Assembly: GCA_024278985.1 (NCBI GenBank)
Contig: JAJRSC010000015.1
Coordinates: 1-64,000, forward strand
DNA: 64,000 bases
Direction of reading: 5' to 3'
Source of the DNA: an archaeon
Lineage (GTDB): Archaea > AGJL01 > Methanococci > Methanococcales > Methanocaldococcaceae
Shown here: one piece after another, positions 38,850-47,472 of the stretch
Position numbering within the stretch: the first letter of the stretch is position 1
How the letters are laid out: each line of letters starts with the position of its first letter
Notes under the pieces: model-generated
Databases searched by the model: none
What the model saw: the letters and a program-made list of their open reading frames with translations, nothing else
Told to the model about the DNA's origin: nothing
Translations under genes and position numbers: made by a program

Positions 38850-39695
38850 TTGTTAAGAGGAAAAGATGCAACATTAGCAGGAATAATAAGAGTAATTATA
38901 GAAGATGAGCCACAAACACAGGATGAAATAGCTGAAAAATTAGGAATTAGTAGAAGATATGTAGCAAGATTATTAAAGCCATTAATTGAAGAGGGAATAG
39001 TTAAGCATCCATATGTTGTAGATATGAATAAACTACATAGGACAAATTTAAAATTTGATGATGAACTTCTATTAAAGGAAATTATAAAGCTATTAAAAGA
39101 AATGAAAAATACAATAGTTAACAATTTAGATTTAGTCTATAAGGCATTAACTGAAAATAATACAAAATTAGCTGAAGAAATTATTTTAAAAGATTACTCT
39201 TTAAATAAGATGGAAGAGGAGATAAGATTACTTTTAAATACAAGTGCATTAAAATATCTACCATTAGCTTATGCAAATGCATTTTTATCCATTGCTTCAA
39301 ATTTAGAAAGATTAGGAGATTATATTGCTAATATAGCAGAGGAAATTGTTAAAGGTTTTAAAATTAATAATTTTATAGAAGAGGAAATTACTGAAATTTT
39401 TAATATTTTAAAGTGTATGATTAATGAAGCTATAGATGTAATTACTGAAAAAAAGAAAGAAACTAAGATTTATGAGTATGAAGAAAAACTACATCATTTA
39501 TTAAATAAGATTTTAAATAAAGTTCTTAACAATAAAATTGATGACTTAAACTTTTATATTTTATTTGGTATGTTTTTAAAGGATGTTGAAAGATTTGGGG
39601 ATAGATGTGTTAATATTGTTGAGATAGCTTTAGAACTATATCATAACATCCCAAGAAAACCATATCCAGAGAGATTAGTTAGAGGGCATATATGA
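38850..39695 (+). CDS. PhoU-domain protein with N-terminal winged helix
   Basis: 281 residues. The start (TTG, GGTGA four bases upstream) leads into a winged helix ([23 protein letters not shown]). Two PhoU three-helix repeats follow ([30 protein letters not shown], and later [20 protein letters not shown] with the E-R-x-x-D metal motifs). Such fusions act in phosphate signalling or transcription. No phosphate transporter lies nearby. The stop overlaps trmY by 4 bases. Confidence 0.85.
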   Translation: MLRGKDATLAGIIRVIIEDEPQTQDEIAEKLGISRRYVARLLKPLIEEGIVKHPYVVDMNKLHRTNLKFDDELLLKEIIKLLKEMKNTIVNNLDLVYKALTENNTKLAEEIILKDYSLNKMEEEIRLLLNTSALKYLPLAYANAFLSIASNLERLGDYIANIAEEIVKGFKINNFIEEEITEIFNILKCMINEAIDVITEKKKETKIYEYEEKLHHLLNKILNKVLNNKIDDLNFYILFGMFLKDVERFGDRCVNIVEIALELYHNIPRKPYPERLVRGHI

Positions 39696-40312
39696 GAGAG
39701 TTTATTTTTAAAGCAAATAAAACAATAACATCTCCAAATATTAATTTAAAAGACCTACCTGGAAGTTGTGGAAGGTTAGATTTAGTTTGTAGATGTGTAA
39801 GTGATGCCTTTTTTTTGTCTCATGATATTAGAAGAGATGTTATATTTTATGCTCTTCTTTATGGAGAACCAAATCCACCAGTATGTATTAAATTTGTTGG
39901 TGAAGAATTAAAAAAGGTTTCACCTGATGAGAGAAGTATAGCAATATTTATAAAGAAGGCACTAAAAAAATATTTAGATGAGAATAAAAAAGATGATTGG
40001 ATAGAATCAACACCTGGAATTTATGTAAGAAAGTTGGATTTTGAGACACTTATAAAACAAAAAATTATAGAAAATAAAGATGTTATCTATTTACATAAAA
40101 GTGGAGAAAAAGTTATTAGCAATCTAAAATATGAGAATCCTGTATTTATACTTGGAGACCATATAGGACTATCCAAGGAAGATGAAGAATTATTAAATTC
40201 ATTAAATATTAAAAAAATCTCAATATCTCCATTAGAATTACATGCAAATCATTGTATTACAATAGTACATAATTTATTAGATAAAACTAAGTTTTGGGGA
40301 GGTATATTATGA
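39692..40312 (+). CDS. trmY: tRNA (pseudouridine54-N1)-methyltransferase
   Basis: 206 residues. The beginning [20 protein letters not shown] and the block [29 protein letters not shown] match MJ1640 TrmY, with the C-terminal SPOUT knot region [18 protein letters not shown]. It makes m1-pseudouridine at tRNA position 54, typical of archaea. Overlaps PhoU-like gene upstream (ATGA) and the next gene by 4 bases. Confidence 0.93.
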   Translation: MREFIFKANKTITSPNINLKDLPGSCGRLDLVCRCVSDAFFLSHDIRRDVIFYALLYGEPNPPVCIKFVGEELKKVSPDERSIAIFIKKALKKYLDENKKDDWIESTPGIYVRKLDFETLIKQKIIENKDVIYLHKSGEKVISNLKYENPVFILGDHIGLSKEDEELLNSLNIKKISISPLELHANHCITIVHNLLDKTKFWGGIL

Positions 40313-40977
40313 GTGAAATTCTTGCAACTTTTACAGGTAGAGGGATAAAATTAACAGATGATTTATTAGAGAAACCTTTTATAAAATGGGATAATTTAGA
40401 GATAAAATTGTATCCTGATAAAATTGAATTTGATTTAAATAATATAATATTTGATTATCCTATTGAGAATATTGTAGATATTGGTAGAAAACTACCTAAA
40501 GAAATAATTGATAAATCTAAATTTTTCTCTGGAACTATTGAAATATATAGTACTATAACAGTTTTGGAAAATAATGAAGAAGAGACTACTTTTGCATTTT
40601 CTCCAGAAACTAATATTTATGGAAAAAAACCTATTGAGACATTTTTAAGAAAATTATTTCAACTATTGTTAGAAGACAAAGAGGTATTTTTTAAAATTGA
40701 AAATGATGATTGGAAAAAGGGAACTCTTAAATTTGTAACAGAAAAGATTAAAGAGAATTTTATTATAAAATATGTGAATAAATTAGTTGTTCAATATAAT
40801 AATGAAAATTATGATTTATTTACAAATATTAAAAATCTTTTAATTGTAGAACATAATGTCTTAGGAGAAAATAGGCCTACATTGGAGATATTACAAAAAG
40901 TAAATGGAAAAAAAAGAAAAGTATATTTATATATGGAAGATAAAAAAATAAAATTATTTTTATTAAGATACTTATAG
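40309..40977 (+). CDS. CheF-like (DUF439-like) or unknown archaeal protein
   Basis: 222 residues, acidic and beta-rich, beginning [20 protein letters not shown]. The overall pattern (short strands around residues 25-90, then [20 protein letters not shown] and a C-terminal [18 protein letters not shown]) recalls CheF-arch proteins, adaptors between chemotaxis and the archaellum, but I cannot point to a decisive motif and no che gene is nearby. ATG 40309 follows GGGAGG. It overlaps trmY by 4 bases. Confidence 0.45.
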   Translation: MSEILATFTGRGIKLTDDLLEKPFIKWDNLEIKLYPDKIEFDLNNIIFDYPIENIVDIGRKLPKEIIDKSKFFSGTIEIYSTITVLENNEEETTFAFSPETNIYGKKPIETFLRKLFQLLLEDKEVFFKIENDDWKKGTLKFVTEKIKENFIIKYVNKLVVQYNNENYDLFTNIKNLLIVEHNVLGENRPTLEILQKVNGKKRKVYLYMEDKKIKLFLLRYL

Positions 40978-41027
40978 GAAATTTTAGATTATAAATTTGA
41001 AATAATTGAATATTTAGGGTGAGTATT

Positions 41028-41285
41028 ATGGATATTAAAGTTGGAGATTATGTAGTTTATATAAATACAGGTACTAAAGGAAGAGTTGTAGATATAAAAG
41101 AAATAGATGGAGAAATTTGGGTTGTATTAGATAATGATTTAATGTATAAACCATATTTATTAAGAAAAATTAATAAAAAAGAGGATTATGATAAAGATAA
41201 AGATGAAGATTATAAAGAATTAGTTAAGGAAGAAGATGAAAAATATGATATTCAAGACTTTGGGGATGCTTGTGGAGCTGGATAG
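41028..41285 (+). CDS. DUF2098-family small protein
   Basis: 85 residues. An SH3-like beta barrel start ([22 protein letters not shown], then [15 protein letters not shown]) matches DUF2098, a methanogen-specific family. The rest is a charged acidic tail ending with CGAG. GGTGAG precedes ATG 41028. The tail overlaps the start of the PLP-enzyme gene by about 20 bases. Confidence 0.75.
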   Translation: MDIKVGDYVVYINTGTKGRVVDIKEIDGEIWVVLDNDLMYKPYLLRKINKKEDYDKDKDEDYKELVKEEDEKYDIQDFGDACGAG

Positions 41286-42333
41286 AATTAAAAAGGCACA
41301 ATCTATTATTTTAAAAATTTTAAAAGAAAAAGGTAGAGATAAATTATATGATTTAAGTGGATTATCTGGTGGTTTTTTAATAAAAAGAGAAGATAAAGAT
41401 TTATTAAATACCTATATTTGTAGTGCATACTTTTCTGAAAAGGTTAAGGAACTTGGTTTAAAACATCTTGGTGGAGAGGAATGTGTAGGATTTAATAGAA
41501 CAAGTTCAGCTATTTTATCAACAATCTTAACATTAAAACCAAAAAAGGTAGTTCATTATCTTCCAGAACTTCCAGGACATCCTTCAATATTGAGAAGTTG
41601 TAAGTTAGTCAATGCAGAATATTTTGAATCTAATAATATAAATGAAATATTAAAAAGAATTGATAAAGATACCTTAACAATAATTACTGGCGCTACAATG
41701 GATTTAAAGGTTATTGACTTAAACAATTTTAAAATAGTTATTAAGAAAGCTAAAGAAGAAAATAGTATTATCTTTGTAGATGATGCCTCTGGAGCAAGGG
41801 TAAGATTATTATACAATCAACCAAGAGCTTTAGATTTAGGGGCTGATTTAGTTGTTACAAGTACAGACAAACTAATGGATGGTCCAAGAGGAGGATTATT
41901 ATCTGGAAAAAAGGAATTAGTTGAAAAAATTTATGAAACAGGATTAAAATATGGTTTAGAAGCTCAACCTCCTATATTGGCAGGAATGTATAGAGCATTG
42001 GAAAATTTTAGTTTAGAAAGATTAAAAAAAGCTTTTGAGAGGGCTAAAAATATAGACCTATCTAAGTTAGATGAACTAAATATAAAATATGAAAAAACAC
42101 CTACTGGATTTGTTATAAAAAAAATTGTTGATAATGATGAAGAAAATTTAAAAAAATTGGTTAATACTGCTTTATATCTTTTAGAATATTATGGTATCAT
42201 AACTATAACTGCCCTTGGAGCTCCAGGAGCAAGTAAAAGTTTAAGAATAGATTTAACTTCAAAAGATGCAGAAAGATTAGATGATGAATATATTGTAAAT
42301 GCAGTATATGAAAGTATTATAAAAGTTAGGTGA
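41266..42333 (+). CDS. SelA-like PLP-dependent enzyme (MJ0158/UPF0425 family)
   Basis: 355 residues. PLP-fold signatures are [33 protein letters not shown] and the Schiff-base Lys in [17 protein letters not shown]. It resembles SelA, but the M. jannaschii homologue MJ0158 was shown not to make selenocysteyl-tRNA, so its role is unknown. ATG 41266 is the likely start ([11 protein letters not shown]); ATG 41236 is in frame with an AAGGAAG site but would overlap DUF2098 more. hypB follows 6 bases later. Confidence 0.85.
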   Translation: MLVELDRIKKAQSIILKILKEKGRDKLYDLSGLSGGFLIKREDKDLLNTYICSAYFSEKVKELGLKHLGGEECVGFNRTSSAILSTILTLKPKKVVHYLPELPGHPSILRSCKLVNAEYFESNNINEILKRIDKDTLTIITGATMDLKVIDLNNFKIVIKKAKEENSIIFVDDASGARVRLLYNQPRALDLGADLVVTSTDKLMDGPRGGLLSGKKELVEKIYETGLKYGLEAQPPILAGMYRALENFSLERLKKAFERAKNIDLSKLDELNIKYEKTPTGFVIKKIVDNDEENLKKLVNTALYLLEYYGIITITALGAPGASKSLRIDLTSKDAERLDDEYIVNAVYESIIKVR

Positions 42334-42339
42334 GTGTAA

Positions 42340-42993
42340 ATGCATATTGTTGGAGTTTTAGAAATAGCAAAAGATATTTTAAAGGCAAATAAAAGATTAG
42401 CAGAAAAAAATAGAAAACTATTAGATAAATACAATGTTAAGGCATTTGATTTTTCTGGAGCTATAGGAAGTGGAAAAACACTACTAATAGAAAAACTAAT
42501 AGATGAACTAAAAAACAACTATAGAATTGCATGTATTGCTGGTGATGTTATTGCTAAATATGATGCTGAAAGATTAGAAAAAAAAGGTGTTAAAGTTATT
42601 CCTTTAAATACTGGAAAAGAGTGTCACTTAGATGCTCATTTAGTATCTCATGCATTGGAAGAGTTAAATTTAGAAGACATAGATATTTTATTTATTGAAA
42701 ATGTTGGTAATTTAATATGTCCTACAGACTTTGATTTAGGAGCACATAAAAGAATATTAGTAGTTTCTACTACTGAAGGAGATGATATAATTATTAAACA
42801 TCCTGATATTGTTAGAAGTTCAGATTTAATAATAATTAATAAAATAGATTTAGCTGAATATGTTGGAGTTGATGTAGATAAGATGGTTAAAGATGCTAAG
42901 GAAATAAATCCTAATGCTGAAGTTATAAAATTAAGTTTAAAAACTATGGAGAACTTTGATAAAGTTAAAGATTATATTTTAAAGAACTTATAA
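42340..42993 (+). CDS. hypB: Hydrogenase nickel-insertion GTPase HypB
   Basis: 217 residues. P-loop DFSGAIGSGKTLLIEKL, metal-binding GKECHLDAHLVSHAL, FIENVGNLICP and IINKIDLAE (G4) mark HypB, which loads Ni into [NiFe]-hydrogenases. Closely resembles MJ0676. There is no N-terminal His-rich store. Convergent with korB at a one-base gap. Confidence 0.95.
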   Translation: MHIVGVLEIAKDILKANKRLAEKNRKLLDKYNVKAFDFSGAIGSGKTLLIEKLIDELKNNYRIACIAGDVIAKYDAERLEKKGVKVIPLNTGKECHLDAHLVSHALEELNLEDIDILFIENVGNLICPTDFDLGAHKRILVVSTTEGDDIIIKHPDIVRSSDLIIINKIDLAEYVGVDVDKMVKDAKEINPNAEVIKLSLKTMENFDKVKDYILKNL

Positions 42994-42994
42994 A

Positions 42995-43813
42995 TTATTT
43001 CACTATTTTATGTTTATCTATTAATTTATGAATTTCTTCAGAAAATTCAGATTTTTCTCTATCAACAAACTCTCCAACAATTATTTTTCCTTTTAGTTCT
43101 TCCTCACTCATATTTTTAGCTTTGTTTATATTTATTGAATTTTCTTTAATATATTTTAATAATTCAATATTATTTTTGAATTTATTTAATCTTCCAAAAT
43201 AAGTATAGCATTGAGAAACAACCTCAATAAAAGCAAATCCTTTTTTATTAATTCCTTTTTTAATACTTCTCACTAATTGAAAAGGATGTGCAGTTGTCCA
43301 TCTGGCTACATAACTTGCTCCAGCTGCTTCTGCTAACTTACATAAATCTAAAGGATTCTCAATATTTCCATATGGGGCAGTTGTAGCTACTTTTTCCTCT
43401 GGTGTTGTTGGGGAAACTTGTCCTCCAGTCATTCCATAAATGTAGTTATTTACACATATAACAGTTATATCTATATTTCTCCTACAGGCATGAATAAAAT
43501 GATTTCCTCCAATAGCTCCAGTATCTCCATCTCCAGTAAAACAGATAACGGTTAATTCTGGATTTGCTACTTTAATACCTGTTGCAAATGCTAAAGCTCT
43601 ACCATGGGTAGTATGTAAGGAATCTAAATAAAAATAACCTGGAATTCTTGAGGAACAACCAATTCCTGATGTTAAAACAACCTTATCTAAATCTAAATTT
43701 AATTCATCCATTGCTTTACATGTACAATTAATTATAATCCCTATTCCACAACCAGGACAAAAAATATGTGGTAGCCTATCTTTTCTTAAATATTTTAGTG
43801 CAAAATGTTCCAT
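42995..43813 (-). CDS. korB: 2-oxoglutarate:ferredoxin oxidoreductase beta subunit
   Basis: 272 residues. TPP-binding motif GDGDTGAIGGNHFIHACRRN-I and Cys ligands FCPGCGIG and TSGIGCSSRIPGY. It reductively carboxylates succinyl-CoA for 2-oxoglutarate in methanogens. Third gene in the korD-korA-korB operon; korB follows korA by 8 bases. korC, present after korB in many methanogens, is not found here. Confidence 0.93.
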   Translation of the reverse strand: MEHFALKYLRKDRLPHIFCPGCGIGIIINCTCKAMDELNLDLDKVVLTSGIGCSSRIPGYFYLDSLHTTHGRALAFATGIKVANPELTVICFTGDGDTGAIGGNHFIHACRRNIDITVICVNNYIYGMTGGQVSPTTPEEKVATTAPYGNIENPLDLCKLAEAAGASYVARWTTAHPFQLVRSIKKGINKKGFAFIEVVSQCYTYFGRLNKFKNNIELLKYIKENSININKAKNMSEEELKGKIIVGEFVDREKSEFSEEIHKLIDKHKIVK

Positions 43814-43821
43814 TTTTTCAC

Positions 43822-44973
43822 CTAAAAGTTTTTATATGCCATAATAATTTCCTCAGGAGTATGTAACTCTCCTCCTATTTTTGGTACTAATTTAACCTTA
43901 CATAATCCTTTACTTGCTCTTTCAACCTCTCTAACTATCTGTCCTAAATTCATTTCAGGAACTATAATTTTTTCTGTTTTTTTGGCAACTTCATAAATTA
44001 TTTCATCTGGAAATGGCCAAACAACATTTAATTTAATATACCCTGCTGCTATATCCTGCTCTCTTAATTCTTTTACAGCAATTTCTCCTGCTCTTGAAGG
44101 AGAACCATAAGAAACTATAACAACATCAGAACAATCATCTAAATATTCAGCAGTATAATCCCATATTTCTTTTTTATGTCTTAAAATCTTTTCATTTAAT
44201 CTTTTTACTAATTTTGCATGTTCAACAGGGTCAGAAGCAGCATCTGGATATCCTTTTTCATTATGGGATAAACCAGTAACATGAACTCTATAGCCCTTAC
44301 CAAATATTGGCATTTTTGGAATTAAATCATCATCTGGTTTAAATGGTAGTTCATTCATACCAACTTTTCTATTAATAATCTCTATGTTATCATAATCTGA
44401 GATAATTACTTTTTCTCTCATATGTCCAACAACTTCATCACTCATAACCATTACTGGAACTCTATATTTTTCAGCATAATTAAATGCTTTTATAGTATAT
44501 TCAAAACATTCTTGGACTGAAGAAGGAGAAAGTGCAATTATTTGATAATCTCCATGACTTCCCCATTTTGCTTGCATCATGTCTCCTTGACTTGCTAAAG
44601 TTGGCTGTCCTGTTGAAGGACCTCCTCTTTGAACATTTACAATTACACATGGTGTTTCTGTCATTACTGCATAACCAATATTTTCCTGCATTAAGCTAAA
44701 TCCAGGGCCAGATGTGGCAGTCATAGACTTTAAACCTGCCCATGATGCACCAATAACAGATGCTAAAGCACCAATTTCATCCTCCATTTGAACAAACTTT
44801 CCACCAATATGAGGTAATCTTAAGGCCATTCTTTCAGCAACTTCTGAGGATGGAGTTATTGGATAGCCTCCATAAAATTTACATCCTGCTACAATAGCAC
44901 CCTCAGCTATAGCAATATTTCCCTGCATAAAATATTTTCCAGGTTTTAATCTTCCTTTATCATCAAAATTCAT
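43822..44973 (-). CDS. korA: 2-oxoglutarate:ferredoxin oxidoreductase alpha subunit
   Basis: 383 residues. Pyrimidine-fold signatures: GCKFYGGYPITPSSEVAERM, QMEDEIGALASVIGASWAGL, TSGPGFSLMQENIG and NVQRGGPSTGQPT. Together with KorB it forms the TPP active site. Overlaps korD by 4 bases. Assigned to Kor over Por/Ior because of the DAB arrangement and the similarity to MJ0276. Confidence 0.93.
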   Translation of the reverse strand: MNFDDKGRLKPGKYFMQGNIAIAEGAIVAGCKFYGGYPITPSSEVAERMALRLPHIGGKFVQMEDEIGALASVIGASWAGLKSMTATSGPGFSLMQENIGYAVMTETPCVIVNVQRGGPSTGQPTLASQGDMMQAKWGSHGDYQIIALSPSSVQECFEYTIKAFNYAEKYRVPVMVMSDEVVGHMREKVIISDYDNIEIINRKVGMNELPFKPDDDLIPKMPIFGKGYRVHVTGLSHNEKGYPDAASDPVEHAKLVKRLNEKILRHKKEIWDYTAEYLDDCSDVVIVSYGSPSRAGEIAVKELREQDIAAGYIKLNVVWPFPDEIIYEVAKKTEKIIVPEMNLGQIVREVERASKGLCKVKLVPKIGGELHTPEEIIMAYKNF

Positions 44974-45170
44974 TTTTTCACCACAGTAATTGCCTGGTCA
45001 GGACACATTAATTCACAAATTTTACAATATGTACATCTACTTTCATCATCAACTTCTGAAGGGTAAACACCTTTTTTATTAAGCTCTTTAGAAATTGTAA
45101 ATACTTTCTTAGGGCAAAATTCTATGCAAATATAACATGCTTTACATAGTTCTTTATTTATGAATATCAT
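44970..45170 (-). CDS. korD: 2-oxoglutarate oxidoreductase delta subunit (2[4Fe-4S] ferredoxin)
   Basis: 66 residues with two ferredoxin clusters CKACYICIEFCPKKVF and CTYCKICELMCPDQAI. It passes electrons between the TPP site and ferredoxin. First gene in its operon; a TTTCACC (reverse GGTGAAA) gives the ribosome binding site. The upstream 45171-45468 is a long AT-rich divergent promoter region. Confidence 0.92.
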   Translation of the reverse strand: MIFINKELCKACYICIEFCPKKVFTISKELNKKGVYPSEVDDESRCTYCKICELMCPDQAITVVKK

Positions 45171-45468
45171 TCATTTCACCTAAAATAAAAATTGTTATCT
45201 CTATATTTTTAAGCTTAAAATAATATTTAAAAATTAAGAATTTTATGGAATTTATAAGAAACAATAAAAAATATTAGCAAAAATATTTAATATTAATTAA
45301 TAGACTCAAAAGTTAAAATAAGACAACTATAAAATTAGTAAAATCACATATATTATTATAAATTATTAACATGTTTTTGTTTTAGGTTATATATAAAAGA
45401 GGATATTTTAGCAATGTATAAAGTAAGAAAAAATAACTATTTTTAAAATGATATTATCAGTGGTTGGT
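45171..45468. promoter_or_regulatory. Divergent AT-rich promoter region
   Basis: This 298-base gap separates korD (minus) from the first gene of the accessory island (plus). A TATA-like box GGTTATATATAAAAG lies at about 45385-45397, 70 bases before the ATG at 45469. No ORF over 40 codons or repeat is visible. The poly-AT blocks near 45200-45320 would carry the korDAB promoter. Confidence 0.4.
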
Positions 45469-45846
45469 ATGGAAAATGAAAAAAATAGCTTAATAAAACT
45501 CTTTTGGATATTTCTTAGTGTATTTTTAGTATTAATAATATTATCAATATCTGAATGGATGTATATAAATATAAGAATATATAATTATATAAAGATTACT
45601 TTTTTGATAGTTGGGATAACAATTAGTGCAATAATTGTAGAATATATAATCCAATATAATATTTTTGAAAATAAAGGTGAGTTATCAAATATAGGGATTA
45701 ATATAATATATTTAGCAATAGGTTATATTATATTTTCTCCAATAACTTTTGGAAATAAACTTATTATGATAGTTACTATACTTATTATTATATGCTTGCT
45801 TAGACATAATGATTATTTAAATTTTAAAAACATACTAAAAAAGTAA
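45469..45846 (+). CDS. Small four-helix membrane protein, accessory island
   Basis: 125 residues. Four hydrophobic helices (IKLFWIFLSVFLVLIILSI, ITFLIVGITISAIIVEYII, GINIIYLAIGYIIFSPITF, KLIMIVTILIIICLL) and a basic tail KNILKK. The short acidic/polar N-terminus (MENEKNSLI) and size resemble immunity proteins of peptide toxins. No family recognised. ATG 45469 follows GGTTGG; the longer start at 45448 is less likely. Confidence 0.55.
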   Translation: MENEKNSLIKLFWIFLSVFLVLIILSISEWMYINIRIYNYIKITFLIVGITISAIIVEYIIQYNIFENKGELSNIGINIIYLAIGYIIFSPITFGNKLIMIVTILIIICLLRHNDYLNFKNILKK

Positions 45847-45870
45847 TAATACACTTAATAATGTGAAATC

Positions 45871-46045
45871 ATAAAAAAACGAAGAGTTGTTATTGATTAT
45901 GGACTTTTAAAGGCTATGGAAGAAGTTGAGGATGAGGAGGAGATTGATAGAAACTGCTAAAAAGTTGTTAGAGTATTGAGGTAATGGAAGTATCTTTTAA
46001 AAATCTTTTATTAAAGATTTAACTTAAAAATATCCAGGGAAAGAT
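45871..46045 (+). pseudogene. Relict toxin-antitoxin pair (antitoxin plus truncated RelE-like toxin)
   Basis: From ATA 45871, after GTGA, the reading KKRRVVIDYGLLKAMEEVEDEEEIDR looks like a helical antitoxin. A two-base loss then shifts to ETAKKLLEY and a TGA. GAGGTA precedes ATG 45984, which starts MEVSFK; two further shifts give KSFIKDLT and KYPGKDK, recalling the start of RelE-type toxins. The sequence ends where the repeated upstream unit begins. Multiple lesions in 175 bases make it a pseudogene. Assignment to RelBE is from resemblance only. Confidence 0.5.
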
Positions 46046-46070
46046 AAAATAATTTACTATTATAAATTAC

Positions 46071-46296
46071 TTTACTTTTTTATAACTATTAAAAATCTTA
46101 ATAGGTAAAATATTTCCTTTTTATGCTTTACTATTCGATTAAAATCGTAATATATAGGGGTTTTGTTATTATTATTTAATGAAAAATGTAAAAAATAAAA
46201 CTTTAAAAAAGTAAAGAATAGTTGGCGATGATACCTCGGTATAGAGGCGGAGCCAATATTAAGGGACTACCCAACCACCATAGAGGTGGCAAAATG
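46071..46296 (+). repeat. Direct repeat, copy 1 (promoter plus structured leader of peptide gene 1)
   Basis: About 226 bases nearly identical (roughly 90 percent by eye) to 48515-48744. It starts at TTTACTTTTTTATAACTATT and ends at the ATG of the peptide gene. It contains a TATA-like box TAATATATAGGGG at 46148-46160, a 60-base AT-rich stretch and the GC-rich leader. Similarity then continues, more weakly, through the peptide's leader-encoding part. So promoter, UTR and signal sequence were duplicated together, and the core has diverged. Confidence 0.85.
46221..46293 (+). promoter_or_regulatory. Structured mRNA leader with RBS-sequestering hairpin, copy 1
   Basis: This segment is GC-rich against its AT-rich surroundings. 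Stem UUGGC (46222-46226)/GCCAA (46252-46256) encloses hairpin CCUC-GGUAUA-GAGG (46234-46247). GGG-ACUA-CCC follows at 46263-46272. CCACC-AUAGA-GGUGG (46275-46289) holds the ribosome binding site of ATG 46294. GUUGG (46221-46225) can instead pair with CCAAC (46271-46275), an alternative fold. It also has an open frame from TTG 46222 in phase with the gene, but no ribosome binding site for it. Looks like an RNA switch or thermosensor; known riboswitch classes were not matched. Confidence 0.6.
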
Positions 46297-46605
46297 AATA
46301 TATTTAAAAGTAACATACTTAAAGGTTTCGCTGCTTTGATAATATTAGGAATGGTAGGAGCTTTAGTTGCTGAGCCAGTGGCTTTGGGAAATTTAGGTAT
46401 AGTTTATGCAATAAAATCTTGGCATGAGGGAAATGTTAAGGGCTCTACAATTGGGGAAGGTTTAATGGATATAGGAAGTGCGGCTGTAACTGATGGCGTA
46501 GCTATATGGTTATCTGCTGAAGAAGCTTCCACAGTATTATTAGCAGCAGGTATAGCAACTGGCGGAGTAGCATTAGCGGCAGTAGGTACTACAGTTATGG
46601 CTTAA
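46294..46605 (+). CDS. Bacteriocin-like peptide precursor 1
   Basis: 103 residues. N-terminal basic/hydrophobic leader (KSNILKGFAALIILGMVGAL) is followed by VAEPVALG, almost identical to the copy at 48742. The remaining 70 residues are new and end in the Gly/Ala-rich hydrophobic stretch STVLLAAGIATGGVALAAVG. Leader conserved and core divergent is the pattern of exported peptide precursors. Size and composition of the core resemble circular bacteriocins. Start ATG 46294 has GAGGTGG 4 bases upstream; earlier in-frame ATG and TTG have none. No database family recognised. Confidence 0.65.
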   Translation: MNIFKSNILKGFAALIILGMVGALVAEPVALGNLGIVYAIKSWHEGNVKGSTIGEGLMDIGSAAVTDGVAIWLSAEEASTVLLAAGIATGGVALAAVGTTVMA

Positions 46606-46662
46606 TAATTCTTATTTTCCTTTTTATTTATTTTCATAAATAACTTTATTTAATGTGATATT

Positions 46663-46944
46663 ATGCCGGATCTAATTATCATGCTATGGGTATTAACAAT
46701 ATTTCTTTCATTAATTGAGATTATACTATGGTATCGTTTATTGAAATTGGCTCCAAAAGAAAAAATGAATATATTGGTTAAATGTTTAGGATTAGGTGTA
46801 TTATTTGCTGTAGTAAAACATTTGTTATTTAATGACTACACTGTTATTTCAATTATTAAAGACATTACTTTATATTCTGTTATCTTTATGTCCATATTGT
46901 TTTCATATTATAAATTTATAATAAAAAGAGTATGGCATGTTTAG
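46663..46944 (+). CDS. Small three-helix membrane protein (possible immunity protein)
   Basis: 93 residues with three hydrophobic helices (LIIMLWVLTIFLSLIEIILWY, NILVKCLGLGVLFAVVKHLLF, ITLYSVIFMSILFSYYKFII) and a basic C-terminus IIKRVWHV. It sits 57 bases after peptide gene 1 and its end overlaps the start of the third peptide gene by 13 bases. Small hydrophobic basic proteins immediately after a peptide gene are typical immunity candidates. No family recognised. Confidence 0.6.
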   Translation: MPDLIIMLWVLTIFLSLIEIILWYRLLKLAPKEKMNILVKCLGLGVLFAVVKHLLFNDYTVISIIKDITLYSVIFMSILFSYYKFIIKRVWHV

Positions 46945-47190
46945 CCGAGCTATTGGATTTGGGAGATATATCAGCTTACTATTTGTATAAACACTCAAAA
47001 AATGGGGAGTATAGTAGCGCCGTTAAGGATGCTAAACAATTGTATAAGTGTTATAAGTGGGGAAGATTAGGGATATTCAGCCTTAGAATTGGTTGCCGAA
47101 GAAGCGGTAGTTGAAGATGGTCTTTTAGCAGCAGGAATAGCTACTGGTGGAGTGGGATTAATAGCATTGGGAGTAGGGATAGGATTGTAA
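46932..47190 (+). pseudogene. Third peptide-family gene, without signal segment and frameshifted
   Basis: Starts ATG 46932 with MACLAELLDLGDISAYYLY, aligned with AEPVALGDIGYYAG of the other copies, but the hydrophobic leader in front is missing. After KCYKWGRLG an extra G in GGG (47070-47072) breaks the frame; removing it gives YSALELVAEEAVVEDGLLAAGIATGGVGLIALG, whose LLAAGIATGGV is shared with peptide 1. Total length 259 bases, one more than a multiple of three. Probably a decaying paralogue joined to the end of the previous membrane gene; a sequencing insertion is possible. Confidence 0.6.
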
Positions 47191-47264
47191 GAGCCTAATA
47201 ATTTAATTTTAATTTTTTTAATTTTTGTGTAAATATTCCCGAATTTAGTTTTATTATTGGTGAG

Positions 47265-47468
47265 ATGATGATGAGTAAAAAAGGGAATAAAAAATATTTT
47301 TTAAAATATTTTTTATTTTTAACAGTAAATACAATAATTATAACTTTTCTTTTATCATATAACTTTAAGAATATATATCTAAATATATTTATGTTAAGCT
47401 TTGTCATAATAATCGATATTATATGGATGCGTATATTAGCTAATAAATCTCAAAACAGAAACTTGTGA
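47265..47468 (+). CDS. Small basic two-helix membrane protein
   Basis: 67 residues: a Lys-rich start (SKKGNKKYFLKYF) and two hydrophobic helices (LFLTVNTIIITFLLSYNF, YLNIFMLSFVIIIDIIWMRIL). GGTGAG lies before ATG 47265; two more ATGs follow immediately. Its TGA is 5 bases before the SpoIIM-like start, so these two are coupled. A possible immunity protein for the third peptide. Confidence 0.55.
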   Translation: MMMSKKGNKKYFLKYFLFLTVNTIIITFLLSYNFKNIYLNIFMLSFVIIIDIIWMRILANKSQNRNL

Positions 47469-47472
47469 AACC

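Noticed and set aside
46221-46260. Resemblance of GGCGAUG in the leader to the fluoride (crcB) riboswitch
   Set aside because: Only the first seven bases agree. The pseudoknot partner and the conserved GCUGAUGRCUCCUA-type end are missing, and the downstream gene is not a fluoride exporter.
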